From Acidobacteriota bacterium (GTDB taxonomy: Bacteria > Acidobacteriota > Thermoanaerobaculia > Multivoradales > JAHEKO01): a DNA stretch of 12,955 bases. Positions 1 through 7,590 of the stretch are shown here, piece by piece. Where the stretch lies: assembly GCA_029861655.1 (NCBI GenBank), contig JAOTZA010000057.1, positions 1 through 12,955 on the forward strand. The letters are read 5' to 3'. Within the stretch, counting starts at the first letter, position 1; each line of letters begins with the position of its first letter. The translations under genes and the position numbers were made by a program. Below the pieces are notes generated by a model. It made no database searches. It was not told the DNA's origin and saw nothing but the letters and a program-made list of their open reading frames with translations.

Positions 1-957
1 GGCACGACGATCCGGTTGGCGACCTTGATCCCGGATGGTTCGATCTGGGACAAGGCTCTGAAGCAAATGGGAGACAGCTGGCGCAAAGCGTCCGAGGGGC
101 GGGTCTCGCTTCGCGTTTACCCCGGGGGTGTCCAGGGTGACGAGACGGATGTGCTGCGCAAGATGCGGATCGGCTCGCTGCAGGCGGGCACGCTGACGAT
201 TGCCGGTCTGGCGGAGATCGACCCCGCTTTCAACGTGCTCGCCATCCCGCTTTTTTTCGAGTCCTATGACGAGCTCTTTCATGTGCTCGGAGAGCTGCGC
301 CCCGAGCTTGAGAAGCGGCTCGAGGACAAGGGGTATGTGCTCGTGCAGTGGGGGTACGCCGGTTGGGTCCATTTCTTTTCCAAGAGACCGATCCATACAC
401 CGGACGATCTCAAGCAGGCGAAGATCTTTGTCTGGCACGGCGAGGACCAGTGGATCGGCTGGTGGAGAAGTCTCGGTTACCAGCCGGTGCCGCTCGCGGC
501 CACCGACATCCTGACGGGGCTCAAGACCGGGATGGTGGACACCATCCGCACGACGCCGCTTGCGGCTCTGTCGCTCCAGTGGTTCCGCGAAACTCCGCAT
601 ATGCACGATCTAGGGTTGGGGCCGCTTACGGGAGCGACGATCGTGTCGGCGAAAACCTGGAGCAAGATAGACGAAAGTGATCAGGTGAAGCTCCTCGAAG
701 CCGCGCGCGAGATGGAACTCGAGCTCCAGGCGGAGATCCCGGGAGAAGACAAGAAGGCGGTCGATCTGATGAACGAGAGAGGGCTCGAGGTCACCGTTAC
801 CGAGAACCCCGAGGGATGGCGTAGGCTGGCCGAAGACTTCGTCCAGAAGATGCGTGGCGACTCCGTACCGGAGAATATATTCGATCGCGCGATCGCGATC
901 CGCGACGCCTACCGCCGTGATCTGGGGAAGCAGGCGGCGGCCGGGGGCTCCTCCTGA
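1..957 (+). CDS. TRAP transporter substrate-binding protein, DctP family (5' partial)
   Basis: Periplasmic solute receptor of a TRAP (tripartite ATP-independent periplasmic) importer; it captures the ligand and delivers it to the membrane permease encoded next. The reading frame is open from base 1 and begins at IRLATLIPDG, which in DctP proteins lies just after the signal peptide, so the start codon and signal peptide lie left of the window. 318 codons are visible. Family landmarks are WVHFFSKRP (residues 122-130 from base 1), KIFVW (141-145) and the hinge-like segment QPVPLAATDILTGLKTGMVDT (start at 161). The position usually holding the ligand-carboxylate-binding arginine (KIRV in SiaP/DctP) appears to be Phe143, so the ligand may not be a simple carboxylate, or is bound differently. 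I recall KxFVW-type proteins as a recognisable branch of the family. The stop TGA overlaps the proposed start of the permease gene. The ligand cannot be told from sequence. Confidence 0.93.
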   Translation, partial: GTTIRLATLIPDGSIWDKALKQMGDSWRKASEGRVSLRVYPGGVQGDETDVLRKMRIGSLQAGTLTIAGLAEIDPAFNVLAIPLFFESYDELFHVLGELRPELEKRLEDKGYVLVQWGYAGWVHFFSKRPIHTPDDLKQAKIFVWHGEDQWIGWWRSLGYQPVPLAATDILTGLKTGMVDTIRTTPLAALSLQWFRETPHMHDLGLGPLTGATIVSAKTWSKIDESDQVKLLEAAREMELELQAEIPGEDKKAVDLMNERGLEVTVTENPEGWRRLAEDFVQKMRGDSVPENIFDRAIAIRDAYRRDLGKQAAAGGSS

Positions 958-2756
958 AGCGCTTCCTGCGCAGCCTCGAAGAGTCGATCCCGACAGCCGC
1001 TCTGGCGGTGATGGTTCTGTTACCGCTAGCCGAGGCGATCGCGCGCAAGCTCTTCTCGAGCGCCATCCCGGGAGCCGGACCTTTTGTTCAGCATCTGACC
1101 CTCGTGGTCGCGTTTCTCGGTGCTGCTCTGGCAGCGCGCGAAGGCAAGATGCTGGCGCTGGCGACCGGTGAGCTGCTCCCAAAAGGCGTGGTCGGTCGCT
1201 TGGCGAAGAAGCTCGCGGGCACCGTCGGGGCGCTCGCGTCCGTGCTGCTGTGCCGCGCCTCTCTCGATCTGACGTTGAGCGAGCGCGAATTCGGATCGAC
1301 GCTGCCTCTTGGAGTTCCGGTCTGGCTCGTGCAAATGGTTCTGCCGGTCGCTTTTCTCATCATTGCCGTGCGGTTGGTGGGGAAGTCGGGAGACGACTGG
1401 AGGGCGCGGTTGCCGGCCCTTGGTGGGTTTGGACTGGGTCTTCTTCTGGGACAGTTTCCGCTTTGGCTCGAGGGGTTCCCGACCTGGCTTCTCGTTGTCG
1501 TCGTGGTTGCCGCGACGGTTGCCGGGATGCCGATCTTCGCCGCTCTCGGCGGCGCCGCCGTACTGCTGTTTCTGGCCGATGGTCTGCCGGCAGCTGCGGT
1601 GCCGGCGGAGACCTACCGGTTGACGGTCTCATCGACCCTTCCGGCGATCCCGCTTTTTACGCTGGCCGGTTTTCTGCTGGCCCAGGGCAAGGCGGCACAT
1701 CGCCTGCTCGATGTGTTCCGAGCGCTCTTCGGCTGGATCCCCGGGGGCACCGCGGTGGTAACGGCTCTTCTGTGCGCCTTCTTCACAGTGTTTACCGGTG
1801 GGTCGGGTGTGACCATCCTGGCGCTCGGGGGGCTGCTTTTTACCGCGCTTCAGGCCGACCGCTACCGCGAGCAGTTCTCGCTCGGTCTCTTGACCGCTTC
1901 GGGATCTTTAGGGCTGCTTTTCCCGCCCGCGCTGCCCTTGATCCTCTATGGCATCGTGGCCGCGGTTCCGATCCGCGATCTTTTCATCGGCGGAATGGTC
2001 CCGGGCATTCTTCTTGTTGGGTTGATTGCCGCCTGGGGTGTGCGTGAGGGGATCGTTCGCGGCTCGGGCCGCGAGCCCTTTGTCGCGCGCAAGGCGCTCG
2101 AAGCGATTTGGCACGCCAAGTGGGAGCTGCTCCTGCCTATGGTGATTCTGGTGTCGATCTTTGGAGGCTTTGCCACCCTGGTCGAGTCGGCGGCGCTGGC
2201 CGCCCTCTACGCGCTCGTCACGCAGCGCTTTGTCCACCGCGACATCCCGTCGTCCAAAGAGCTCAGGAGGGTGTTCACCGAATGCGTTGTGTTGATCGGT
2301 GGCGTCCTGATCATCCTGGGTGTGGCAATGGGCTTCACCTCCTACCTGGTCGACGCCCAGGTCGCCTCGAGCATTGTCGAATGGGCACAAGCGTCGATCT
2401 CGTCGAAGCTCGTCTTTCTGCTGGCGCTCAATGTCTTTCTCTTGCTCGTCGGCTGCTTGATGGACATCTTTTCGGCGATCGTTGTGGTGGTGCCGCTCAT
2501 CGTCCCGCTCGGCGTGGCTTTCGGCGTCGACCCGATCCATCTGGGGATCATCTTTGTGGCCAATCTGGAACTGGGGTATCTCACTCCGCCGGTCGGTCTG
2601 AACCTGTTTCTCGCCGCCTACCGTTTTGAGAAGCCGCTCCTCGAAGTGTGGCGCTCTGCCTTGGTGCCGCTTGCCCTCCTGGGTGTCGGCGTGCTCCTGA
2701 TCACCTACTGGCCCGATCTGACGCTTGGTCTCCTCGAGTGGGTGGGTCGGGAGTAG
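954..2756 (+). CDS. TRAP transporter fused small and large permease (DctQ-DctM fusion)
   Basis: Inner-membrane part of the TRAP importer, with the small (DctQ) and large (DctM) subunits in one chain as in SiaQM. The DctQ part covers roughly the first 165 residues (segment VQHLTLVVAFLGAALAAREGK). The DctM part follows, with GGSGVTILALGG, LLTASGSLGLLFPP, GCLMDIFSAIVVVVP and ELGYLTPPVGLNLF as strong family landmarks; the last includes the conserved TPP hairpin motif. Family members usually couple uptake to sodium. The first standard start is GTG 1008 (582 residues), but that falls inside the first membrane helix. The upstream frame encodes LKRFLRSLEESIPTAALAV, a typical DctQ amino terminus, and no ATG, GTG or TTG occurs between the in-frame stop at 918 and 1008. 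I therefore extend to CTG 954, which overlaps the receptor gene's TGA as CTGA and gives 600 residues. The start is uncertain; the identity is not. Confidence 0.92.
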   Translation: MKRFLRSLEESIPTAALAVMVLLPLAEAIARKLFSSAIPGAGPFVQHLTLVVAFLGAALAAREGKMLALATGELLPKGVVGRLAKKLAGTVGALASVLLCRASLDLTLSEREFGSTLPLGVPVWLVQMVLPVAFLIIAVRLVGKSGDDWRARLPALGGFGLGLLLGQFPLWLEGFPTWLLVVVVVAATVAGMPIFAALGGAAVLLFLADGLPAAAVPAETYRLTVSSTLPAIPLFTLAGFLLAQGKAAHRLLDVFRALFGWIPGGTAVVTALLCAFFTVFTGGSGVTILALGGLLFTALQADRYREQFSLGLLTASGSLGLLFPPALPLILYGIVAAVPIRDLFIGGMVPGILLVGLIAAWGVREGIVRGSGREPFVARKALEAIWHAKWELLLPMVILVSIFGGFATLVESAALAALYALVTQRFVHRDIPSSKELRRVFTECVVLIGGVLIILGVAMGFTSYLVDAQVASSIVEWAQASISSKLVFLLALNVFLLLVGCLMDIFSAIVVVVPLIVPLGVAFGVDPIHLGIIFVANLELGYLTPPVGLNLFLAAYRFEKPLLEVWRSALVPLALLGVGVLLITYWPDLTLGLLEWVGRE

Positions 2757-2794
2757 GAAAGATCTCAGGACAGTTCCCGCCGACAAACCAAAGA

Positions 2795-2877
2795 CGGTCG
2801 AGACAGAGCTCGACCGCTACACGGGATGAACGCCGATGGCGGCTTTCTCGATGTAGCGGTCGATCACTGTGTCGACC
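2795..2877. repeat. Overlapping inverted repeats between convergent genes; possible bidirectional terminator
   Basis: Three inverted repeats share arms. The first pairs 2795-2802 with 2809-2816 (8 bp, 6-nt loop). The second pairs 2810-2821 with 2852-2863 (12 bp perfect, 30-nt spacer). The third pairs 2858-2863 with 2872-2877 (6 bp, 8-nt loop). The small hairpins can form together but each excludes the 12-bp stem. The site lies between the stop of the TRAP permease and the stop of the opposing Smr gene, a usual place for a shared terminator. There is no T-tract on either strand, so a classical intrinsic terminator is not supported. The rest of 2757-2880 shows nothing else convincing. Confidence 0.5.
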
Positions 2878-2880
2878 ATG

Positions 2881-3159
2881 TCAGTTTCTGAACCTCACCC
2901 ACGTGGCGCCCCAGCCGCCGGCCTGGAGCGGGGCGTCTCCATACGCCTCGACCCGAGGGTCGCGCTCGAGCAGCGTACGCACGGTCTTGCGCTGGGTGCC
3001 GGTGCCACGGCCGTGGATGATGCGTAGGTCGCGAAGACCCTTGTCGTGTGAAGCGTCGAGGTACTCTCGCACCACGCTTGGTACGTCGCGCGGCTGGAAG
3101 GGATGGAGATCCAAAACATCGGTGATCGGAATCTCGATCGGCAGATGGGGGTCGTCCAT
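2881..3159 (-). CDS. Small Smr-domain protein
   Basis: A 92-residue protein consisting almost entirely of one Smr domain, the module at the C-terminus of MutS2 and in stand-alone proteins such as E. coli YdaL/SmrA, generally with DNA or RNA nuclease or binding activity. The hallmarks are LDLHPF (residues 16-21, the LDLHG/LDLR-type motif), IHGRGTG (48-54, the conserved HGxGxG loop) and a terminal GATWVRF strand (84-90). The start chosen is ATG 3159; an in-frame GTG at 3177 would add six residues, and neither has a strong ribosome binding site. It follows the beta-propeller gene on the same strand after a gap of about 65 bases and may be the last gene of that operon. Substrate and physiological role are unknown. 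Confidence 0.88.
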   Translation of the reverse strand: MDDPHLPIEIPITDVLDLHPFQPRDVPSVVREYLDASHDKGLRDLRIIHGRGTGTQRKTVRTLLERDPRVEAYGDAPLQAGGWGATWVRFRN

Positions 3160-3224
3160 AGCGTGGGATTCTCGCACGGTGGACTCTGAACGCCGGGCCG
3201 ATCTCCCGCGATCGAGAAGTTCGC

Positions 3225-4454
3225 TCAGGGAACGTAGGCGCTCACGATCTGGCCCCCGCCGGCACCCAAGGAGGATGCCACCACCAGGTATCCGTTCTCG
3301 AGGGCGAGAGAACAGTTCTCAGGTCGGCCCTTACTGGCTCCGAATCCTCGGGACCAGAGACGTTTCGCAGAACCGCCTTTCAATGCTTGAATAAAGGTGA
3401 AGCCGTTGAAAACGTCGCCGGCGGCGTAGACACGATTGGTGCCAACGGCCAGATCGCGAACCACGCTCCTGGTTCTTCGACTGCGCCACAGCGAACGGCC
3501 CGTGTCACGCCGGTAGGCGCGGACCTCGGACTTCCGGTCCTCTCGACGGCCGCCGACGACGAGCTTCTTGCCGAGGATCGCGATCGATTGCATCCAGGCG
3601 TCGGGGACGTGCCGCTGCCAAAGAAGGGCACCGGTTCTCAACTCATAGGCTCGAACATGGGAGCCGTCCGCAAGGCTGAAGCCGGCAAGCCCGGTGACGT
3701 AGATGCGGCCGCCGCGGATAACCAGGGCGCTGGCCTCTCTCCCGCCGACGCTGTTGTGCCACAGGAGTGTGCCACTGAGGGCCGAATAGACCCGTACATG
3801 AAAAAGGTCGATGGACTCTCGGGTGATTCTGCCGCCGACCGCTACGACGCCGCCGCCCACGGCGACGGCCTCGGCGCGATCCCAACTCCGCGAAACGTCA
3901 AAGACATCAGTCCACCGGGGCGCTCCCGTCGTCGTGTCATAGGTGGCGACGAAGAAATCGAAGACATTGCCGGGATCGCCCGCCGTTCTCCGACCGCCCA
4001 CGACCGCCGTGACCTTGGAGTCGAAAGCGATGGCTGTCGATTCGTAGCGAAAGTGACCCGGGCCAAGGCTCTGGCTCCAGAGAAGATCACCGGTGGCCGC
4101 GTCCCGGGCTCGAGTGAAGACCGTTCCCACCGAAGTGCCTGCGAGAGCTGGGCTGTAGGTGGTTGACAGGACCATGCCGTCCCCCGCGGTCAGGTCACTG
4201 GCGACCTCACCGGGACCTCCGGTGGCTTGCCACCGCAGCGCGCCGGTGGCGACATCGAAACCCCGCACCAACTCTGTCCCCTCGGACCAGTACTGAGTGA
4301 AGGCCGTGCCACGGTCGGTGGACACCTTGGAGCACACGCCGGGTGACTCCAGGTCGACGAAGTTCCAGATCAAGTCGCCACCCGCGCCAGCCACCACGGC
4401 CGGCAGGTGAAACAGGCCGAGTCCTAGGAGCGTCCAGCGAGTGAGCCGAAGCAT
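3225..4454 (-). CDS. Secreted PQQ-like beta-propeller repeat protein
   Basis: About 409 residues. An N-terminal signal peptide covers roughly residues 1-24 (hydrophobic LLGLGLFHLPAVVAGA), with no lipobox cysteine. Seven tandem blade signatures of the form (Y/F)DxxTGxxxW recur about every 50 residues: FDVATGALRW, RDAATGDLLW, YDTTTGAPRW, YSALSGTLLW, YELRTGALLW, YRRDTGRSLW and a worn LKGGSAKRLW, at residues 67 to 370 when counted from GTG 4457. An extra W-containing strand (LIWNF) near the N-terminus may close the ring. Two cysteines, one near each end, could form a disulfide. It lacks visible PQQ-dehydrogenase catalytic residues, so it is more likely a binding or scaffold propeller of the BamB/YncE type than an enzyme. 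ATG 4454 is preferred over the adjacent GTG 4457. The upstream barrel gene ends only 6 bases before it, which implies co-transcription. Confidence 0.85.
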   Translation of the reverse strand: MLRLTRWTLLGLGLFHLPAVVAGAGGDLIWNFVDLESPGVCSKVSTDRGTAFTQYWSEGTELVRGFDVATGALRWQATGGPGEVASDLTAGDGMVLSTTYSPALAGTSVGTVFTRARDAATGDLLWSQSLGPGHFRYESTAIAFDSKVTAVVGGRRTAGDPGNVFDFFVATYDTTTGAPRWTDVFDVSRSWDRAEAVAVGGGVVAVGGRITRESIDLFHVRVYSALSGTLLWHNSVGGREASALVIRGGRIYVTGLAGFSLADGSHVRAYELRTGALLWQRHVPDAWMQSIAILGKKLVVGGRREDRKSEVRAYRRDTGRSLWRSRRTRSVVRDLAVGTNRVYAAGDVFNGFTFIQALKGGSAKRLWSRGFGASKGRPENCSLALENGYLVVASSLGAGGGQIVSAYVP

Positions 4455-4460
4455 CACGTA

Positions 4461-7442
4461 CTACTTTAGCGGTTTCAAGACCGCCAGGAACGCCGTGAAC
4501 CCATCGTCGGGTCCTGTCACTGCCACCCCCAGGTCGGCCGTGATCACCGTGCTCCAGGGACCGATAAACGTGCCGCCGACGCCAGCACCCGCCAGTAGCT
4601 CCCCGTCGAAGCCGGCCTGCTCGTCGGTCACCCATGCGGCGTCGCCGGCCAGGTCGACCCGGAACACCTCACCGATTCCGAGACCGTAGGTCAGGTGCGC
4701 GGCGTAGGCCTCTTCGGCCCGCACCTTGTCGCTTTGATATCCGCGAACCCGGATATCGCTGAAGTAGCCGAACTCGTACTTCGAGAAGCGGTCGAGGTGT
4801 GAGCCATTGACGTACTCGACCTGGGTGCCGAACTTGAAGAACTTCGGCAGGTGCCAGATCTTCCCAGCCGAGACGCCCCAACGCGTGTAGACATCGTCTT
4901 CCGGGTCGAAGTCGTCGTTGCCCGGCAGACCCCAGGGGTCCCACTCACCGCGCTGTGTGCGACTTACATTGCCTTGTAGCCGATAGCCCTTGCGGTTGTA
5001 GCGGGTCGTCAGCGACAACGTATGGTTGAGATGGTCCGACGGCAGGACAAAATCTTCGGCGGTATCCGAAGCACGGCTGAAATTTGCGAACCCCAGTTGG
5101 TATCGGAGATCGAACTTGCCGAACTGTCCCAATTGGCGGCCGAGCTTGAGATCCAGGTTGGGGTTGATCCGCTCGACGTCTTCGGCATCTATTTCGACAC
5201 CGTTGCGAAAGACCCGGTCGGTGCCGGCCACCGCCAGCGCGAAGACGTCGAGCCCGAGGTCGAACTTCGAGCCCCGGAAACCGGGTTTGGTTGCCGCTAT
5301 CGTGATGAGCGGGCCGGCAAAAAAGATGTTGGCCTGCGTTCCGGTACCGCGCCAGTCGAACCACAGCCAGTTGTAGCCGCCGAGGGGAAGAGGGAAGTCG
5401 AGCGCTTCGTCGTGGAAGACACCGCCAACGATGAAGCGACGCGAAGTATCGATCCCTTCCTTGACGACGCGCTCGCCGGATTCTTCGTCCTTGACCAGGT
5501 AGCGGAGTCCTTCGTCGGTGTCCCGCACCATCGTGTACTCCGAGGCAAGGGCGGTCTCACGTCGCTTGTCGAAGTCCGGGGTGTTGATCGCGATCTCGGT
5601 GAGCAAGACCTCGCGCTCGACCACGGTGGTTGCAGACAGGATGGTCCAGAGTTGCTGCCCGACCAGCCTGAGTGGCAGGAAGTAACCGTCAGCCGTCCAG
5701 TCGACGGGCTGACCGTCGGCATCGACCGGCCCAAACGTGATCGTCTCGTCGTTCGAGAGCACGTCCCCTTCCAGACCCAACTGGACGGCGCGGGTCTGCA
5801 CCCTGGCGAAGATCTCGCGATCTACCCACACCGTGCCGCGATACAGGCTGCTTCCCGGCTCGACCGCCTGGAGGGGCTCGAAGTCGACTACCCAGCAGTC
5901 GCGTTCTCCGACGGTCTCGGTGCCCTGCAATTCATAGCGGTACTCGCGCGTGAAACTGATGTCGATCGGCGCGACGGTGGCCTTCTCGGGCTGGATCAGC
6001 GGGATCTCGGGAATTTTGTTGGAGCGCCATCGGACACCGTTGATCAAGAACTCCTGCCAGACCCAGTCGAAGCCGCCGTCCTGAAGAAAGAAGAACGGGC
6101 CCTTGAAGGAAGTCTCGATCGACTGACCTCCGGTGCCGATCTGGTACCGCAGGTGCGTTGTATTGATGGCCCGGTAGGTGCGCAGGCGCCGGGTCTGCGC
6201 GTCCTCGAAGGCTTGCAACCGGCGGAGAATCTCTTCGACCGGCAGCTGCCGCTCGGTGGTGACGAGGACCTTCTCCTCGAGACCCGCTATTCCCTCGATC
6301 TCCGAAGCAGTGAGTCGCTCCAGATGCAGCACTGCCGTGGCCCCCGGGTCGGCGACCCGCACCTCCAAGCCGTCGGACGTCTGTTGCACTCCGTAGAGAC
6401 GAACGGCCTCGCCAGTCGCCGGGTCGACTCGCGACGGGTTGCGCAAACCCGAGTCCGAAAAGGTGGCCACCAGTTCGTCGGTTTTCGTGGTCGGTTTGAT
6501 AATGACGCGGAGCCCGAGATCCTCACCGCGCACAAAGGCCCATCCTTCGAGATCGCCGGTGGGCTCCGAGTAGGGGTCGAGCGCCAAATCCCCCTTGAAC
6601 TCGCGCGCCAGCAGTTTGAGAGGCGCGATCGCTTCCGGTCCCGGGTCCGCCAGATCGAAGAGGGTGACCGAGAAGCCCGCCGCGGTCCAGCGCGCGGCTT
6701 CGGCCAGGGTCTCCATGGGTTCTGCGGGGTAGGCAAGACCGCCGAGCGCCAAGGGACGGCCCGGGTCGAGAATCGCCAGAGTCTCCACGGTTGGAGCGAC
6801 ATCAGCGGCTCCGGTCGCGGGATCTGAGGAGACCGCGGACACCGCCCAGCCTTCGATATAGGCGCCGATGTCGTCGGCCATCAGGGCCTCGAGCCAGCCT
6901 GGATCGGTTGAAGGCGGCGCCGCGATGACTCTAGCCTCGGGCTGAGCACCCTTGATCGTGACCGAAGCGCGCTTCAGCAGAAATGCGTACTCCGGCACTT
7001 CGAGAGCCGGCGTTTCGCCTGCCGGTTGCCAGACCACTTCGAAGTGTGAGCTTGGCGTGGCGGCGCGTGCCAGCCGCGCCACGTCTGCCAGTTCGCTTTC
7101 GATGTCGACGTTCCCGATGAGTGGTGGGGCCGCGCGAAAGACCAACCGCTGCCAGGGCGTCGCGCCGGCTGCGGCCAGGGCGGTGGGCTGCCCGGGGTCC
7201 GCGGATCCGTCGAGTTCCGTCGAAAACGCGATATAGAGCTGCTCTCCGCTCTCCAAAACCGGCTCGGCATCCAGGAGATCGAGCAGGGAGGCTGGATCGG
7301 CCAGGTGAATCCCGGCGCACGGCTGGCAGGGAGGCGAGGCGGCTGCGGCTGGATACGGAGGCAGGAGAAGGCCGGCCGCCAACAATAGGGCGCTTGCCAA
7401 TGCGAGACTTCTCGTCGATCTGCTGGACATGGGTATCTGCAT
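4461..7442 (-). CDS. Large outer-membrane protein: TIM-barrel-like domain, LolA-like domain, C-terminal beta-barrel with VRGY
   Basis: A 993-residue exported protein with an unusual layout, read by eye. Residues 1 to about 36 are a signal peptide (LALASALLLAAGLLLPPYPAAAA), followed by a CQPC pair. Residues about 44-330 look like a TIM barrel related to clan-A glycoside hydrolases: YAFLLKRASVTIKGAQPEARV (152-172) matches the 'LKxAxxxIKxxxPxAxV' helix-strand of such enzymes. However, the place of the usual NEP acid/base reads VVWQPAGE and the usual nucleophile strand reads PLALGGLAYP, so catalysis looks lost. Residues about 410-620 resemble LolA/MucB-type lipoprotein-sorting domains (YRGTVWVDREIFARVQ). 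Residues about 666-993 are alternating beta strands of a membrane barrel with VRGY at 899-902, the Omp85-type motif. No POTRA domain was recognised. ATG 7442 is chosen because the signal peptide follows it; ATG 7529 would add 29 non-signal residues. Function unknown. Confidence 0.8.
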   Translation of the reverse strand: MQIPMSSRSTRSLALASALLLAAGLLLPPYPAAAASPPCQPCAGIHLADPASLLDLLDAEPVLESGEQLYIAFSTELDGSADPGQPTALAAAGATPWQRLVFRAAPPLIGNVDIESELADVARLARAATPSSHFEVVWQPAGETPALEVPEYAFLLKRASVTIKGAQPEARVIAAPPSTDPGWLEALMADDIGAYIEGWAVSAVSSDPATGAADVAPTVETLAILDPGRPLALGGLAYPAEPMETLAEAARWTAAGFSVTLFDLADPGPEAIAPLKLLAREFKGDLALDPYSEPTGDLEGWAFVRGEDLGLRVIIKPTTKTDELVATFSDSGLRNPSRVDPATGEAVRLYGVQQTSDGLEVRVADPGATAVLHLERLTASEIEGIAGLEEKVLVTTERQLPVEEILRRLQAFEDAQTRRLRTYRAINTTHLRYQIGTGGQSIETSFKGPFFFLQDGGFDWVWQEFLINGVRWRSNKIPEIPLIQPEKATVAPIDISFTREYRYELQGTETVGERDCWVVDFEPLQAVEPGSSLYRGTVWVDREIFARVQTRAVQLGLEGDVLSNDETITFGPVDADGQPVDWTADGYFLPLRLVGQQLWTILSATTVVEREVLLTEIAINTPDFDKRRETALASEYTMVRDTDEGLRYLVKDEESGERVVKEGIDTSRRFIVGGVFHDEALDFPLPLGGYNWLWFDWRGTGTQANIFFAGPLITIAATKPGFRGSKFDLGLDVFALAVAGTDRVFRNGVEIDAEDVERINPNLDLKLGRQLGQFGKFDLRYQLGFANFSRASDTAEDFVLPSDHLNHTLSLTTRYNRKGYRLQGNVSRTQRGEWDPWGLPGNDDFDPEDDVYTRWGVSAGKIWHLPKFFKFGTQVEYVNGSHLDRFSKYEFGYFSDIRVRGYQSDKVRAEEAYAAHLTYGLGIGEVFRVDLAGDAAWVTDEQAGFDGELLAGAGVGGTFIGPWSTVITADLGVAVTGPDDGFTAFLAVLKPLK

Positions 7443-7590
7443 CTGGTTCTTCTTCGTTGCTCGGGGGCCGATGGTTTCAGCCGGATAAGAAAGGGCCGCC
7501 GCTTGGGCCTCGACAAAGACACAACGCATGCCACGGGTATGGGCGGGCGTTACCGAGCGGCGGCGGGCGGAGTGTATCGCAGGTCAGGCT

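Noticed and set aside
1250..2047. 265-codon plus-strand frame inside the permease gene
   Set aside because: Out-of-frame shadow rich in arginine and glycine; no domain, and the other frame is DctQM.
1908..2786. 292-codon minus-strand open frame
   Set aside because: Shadow of the DctM part; its product is a highly charged low-complexity sequence, while the plus strand carries the DctM motifs.
2648..3394. 248-codon plus-strand open frame running across the permease end and the Smr gene
   Set aside because: Arginine/serine-rich with no recognisable fold; it crosses the stop of DctQM and lies antisense to a clear Smr domain.
3387..4166. 259-codon plus-strand open frame
   Set aside because: Codon-aligned shadow of the propeller gene, whose seven blade repeats show that the minus strand is coding.
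5022..6827. 601-codon plus-strand open frame
   Set aside because: It is exactly codon-aligned antisense to the barrel gene. In GC-rich coding DNA the codons that would make stops there (TTA, CTA, TCA) are rare, so long shadows are expected. The barrel gene has a signal peptide and recognisable domains; the shadow has none.
7314..7332. CQPC after the signal peptide of the barrel protein as a lipobox or thioredoxin-like site
   Set aside because: The residues before the first Cys are SPP, which does not fit a lipobox, and no thioredoxin fold surrounds the pair.
7443..7590. Promoter or terminator before the barrel gene
   Set aside because: I looked on the minus strand for paired -35/-10 elements and stem-plus-T-run signals and found none with acceptable spacing, so this 148-base stretch is left unannotated apart from possible 5' leader.
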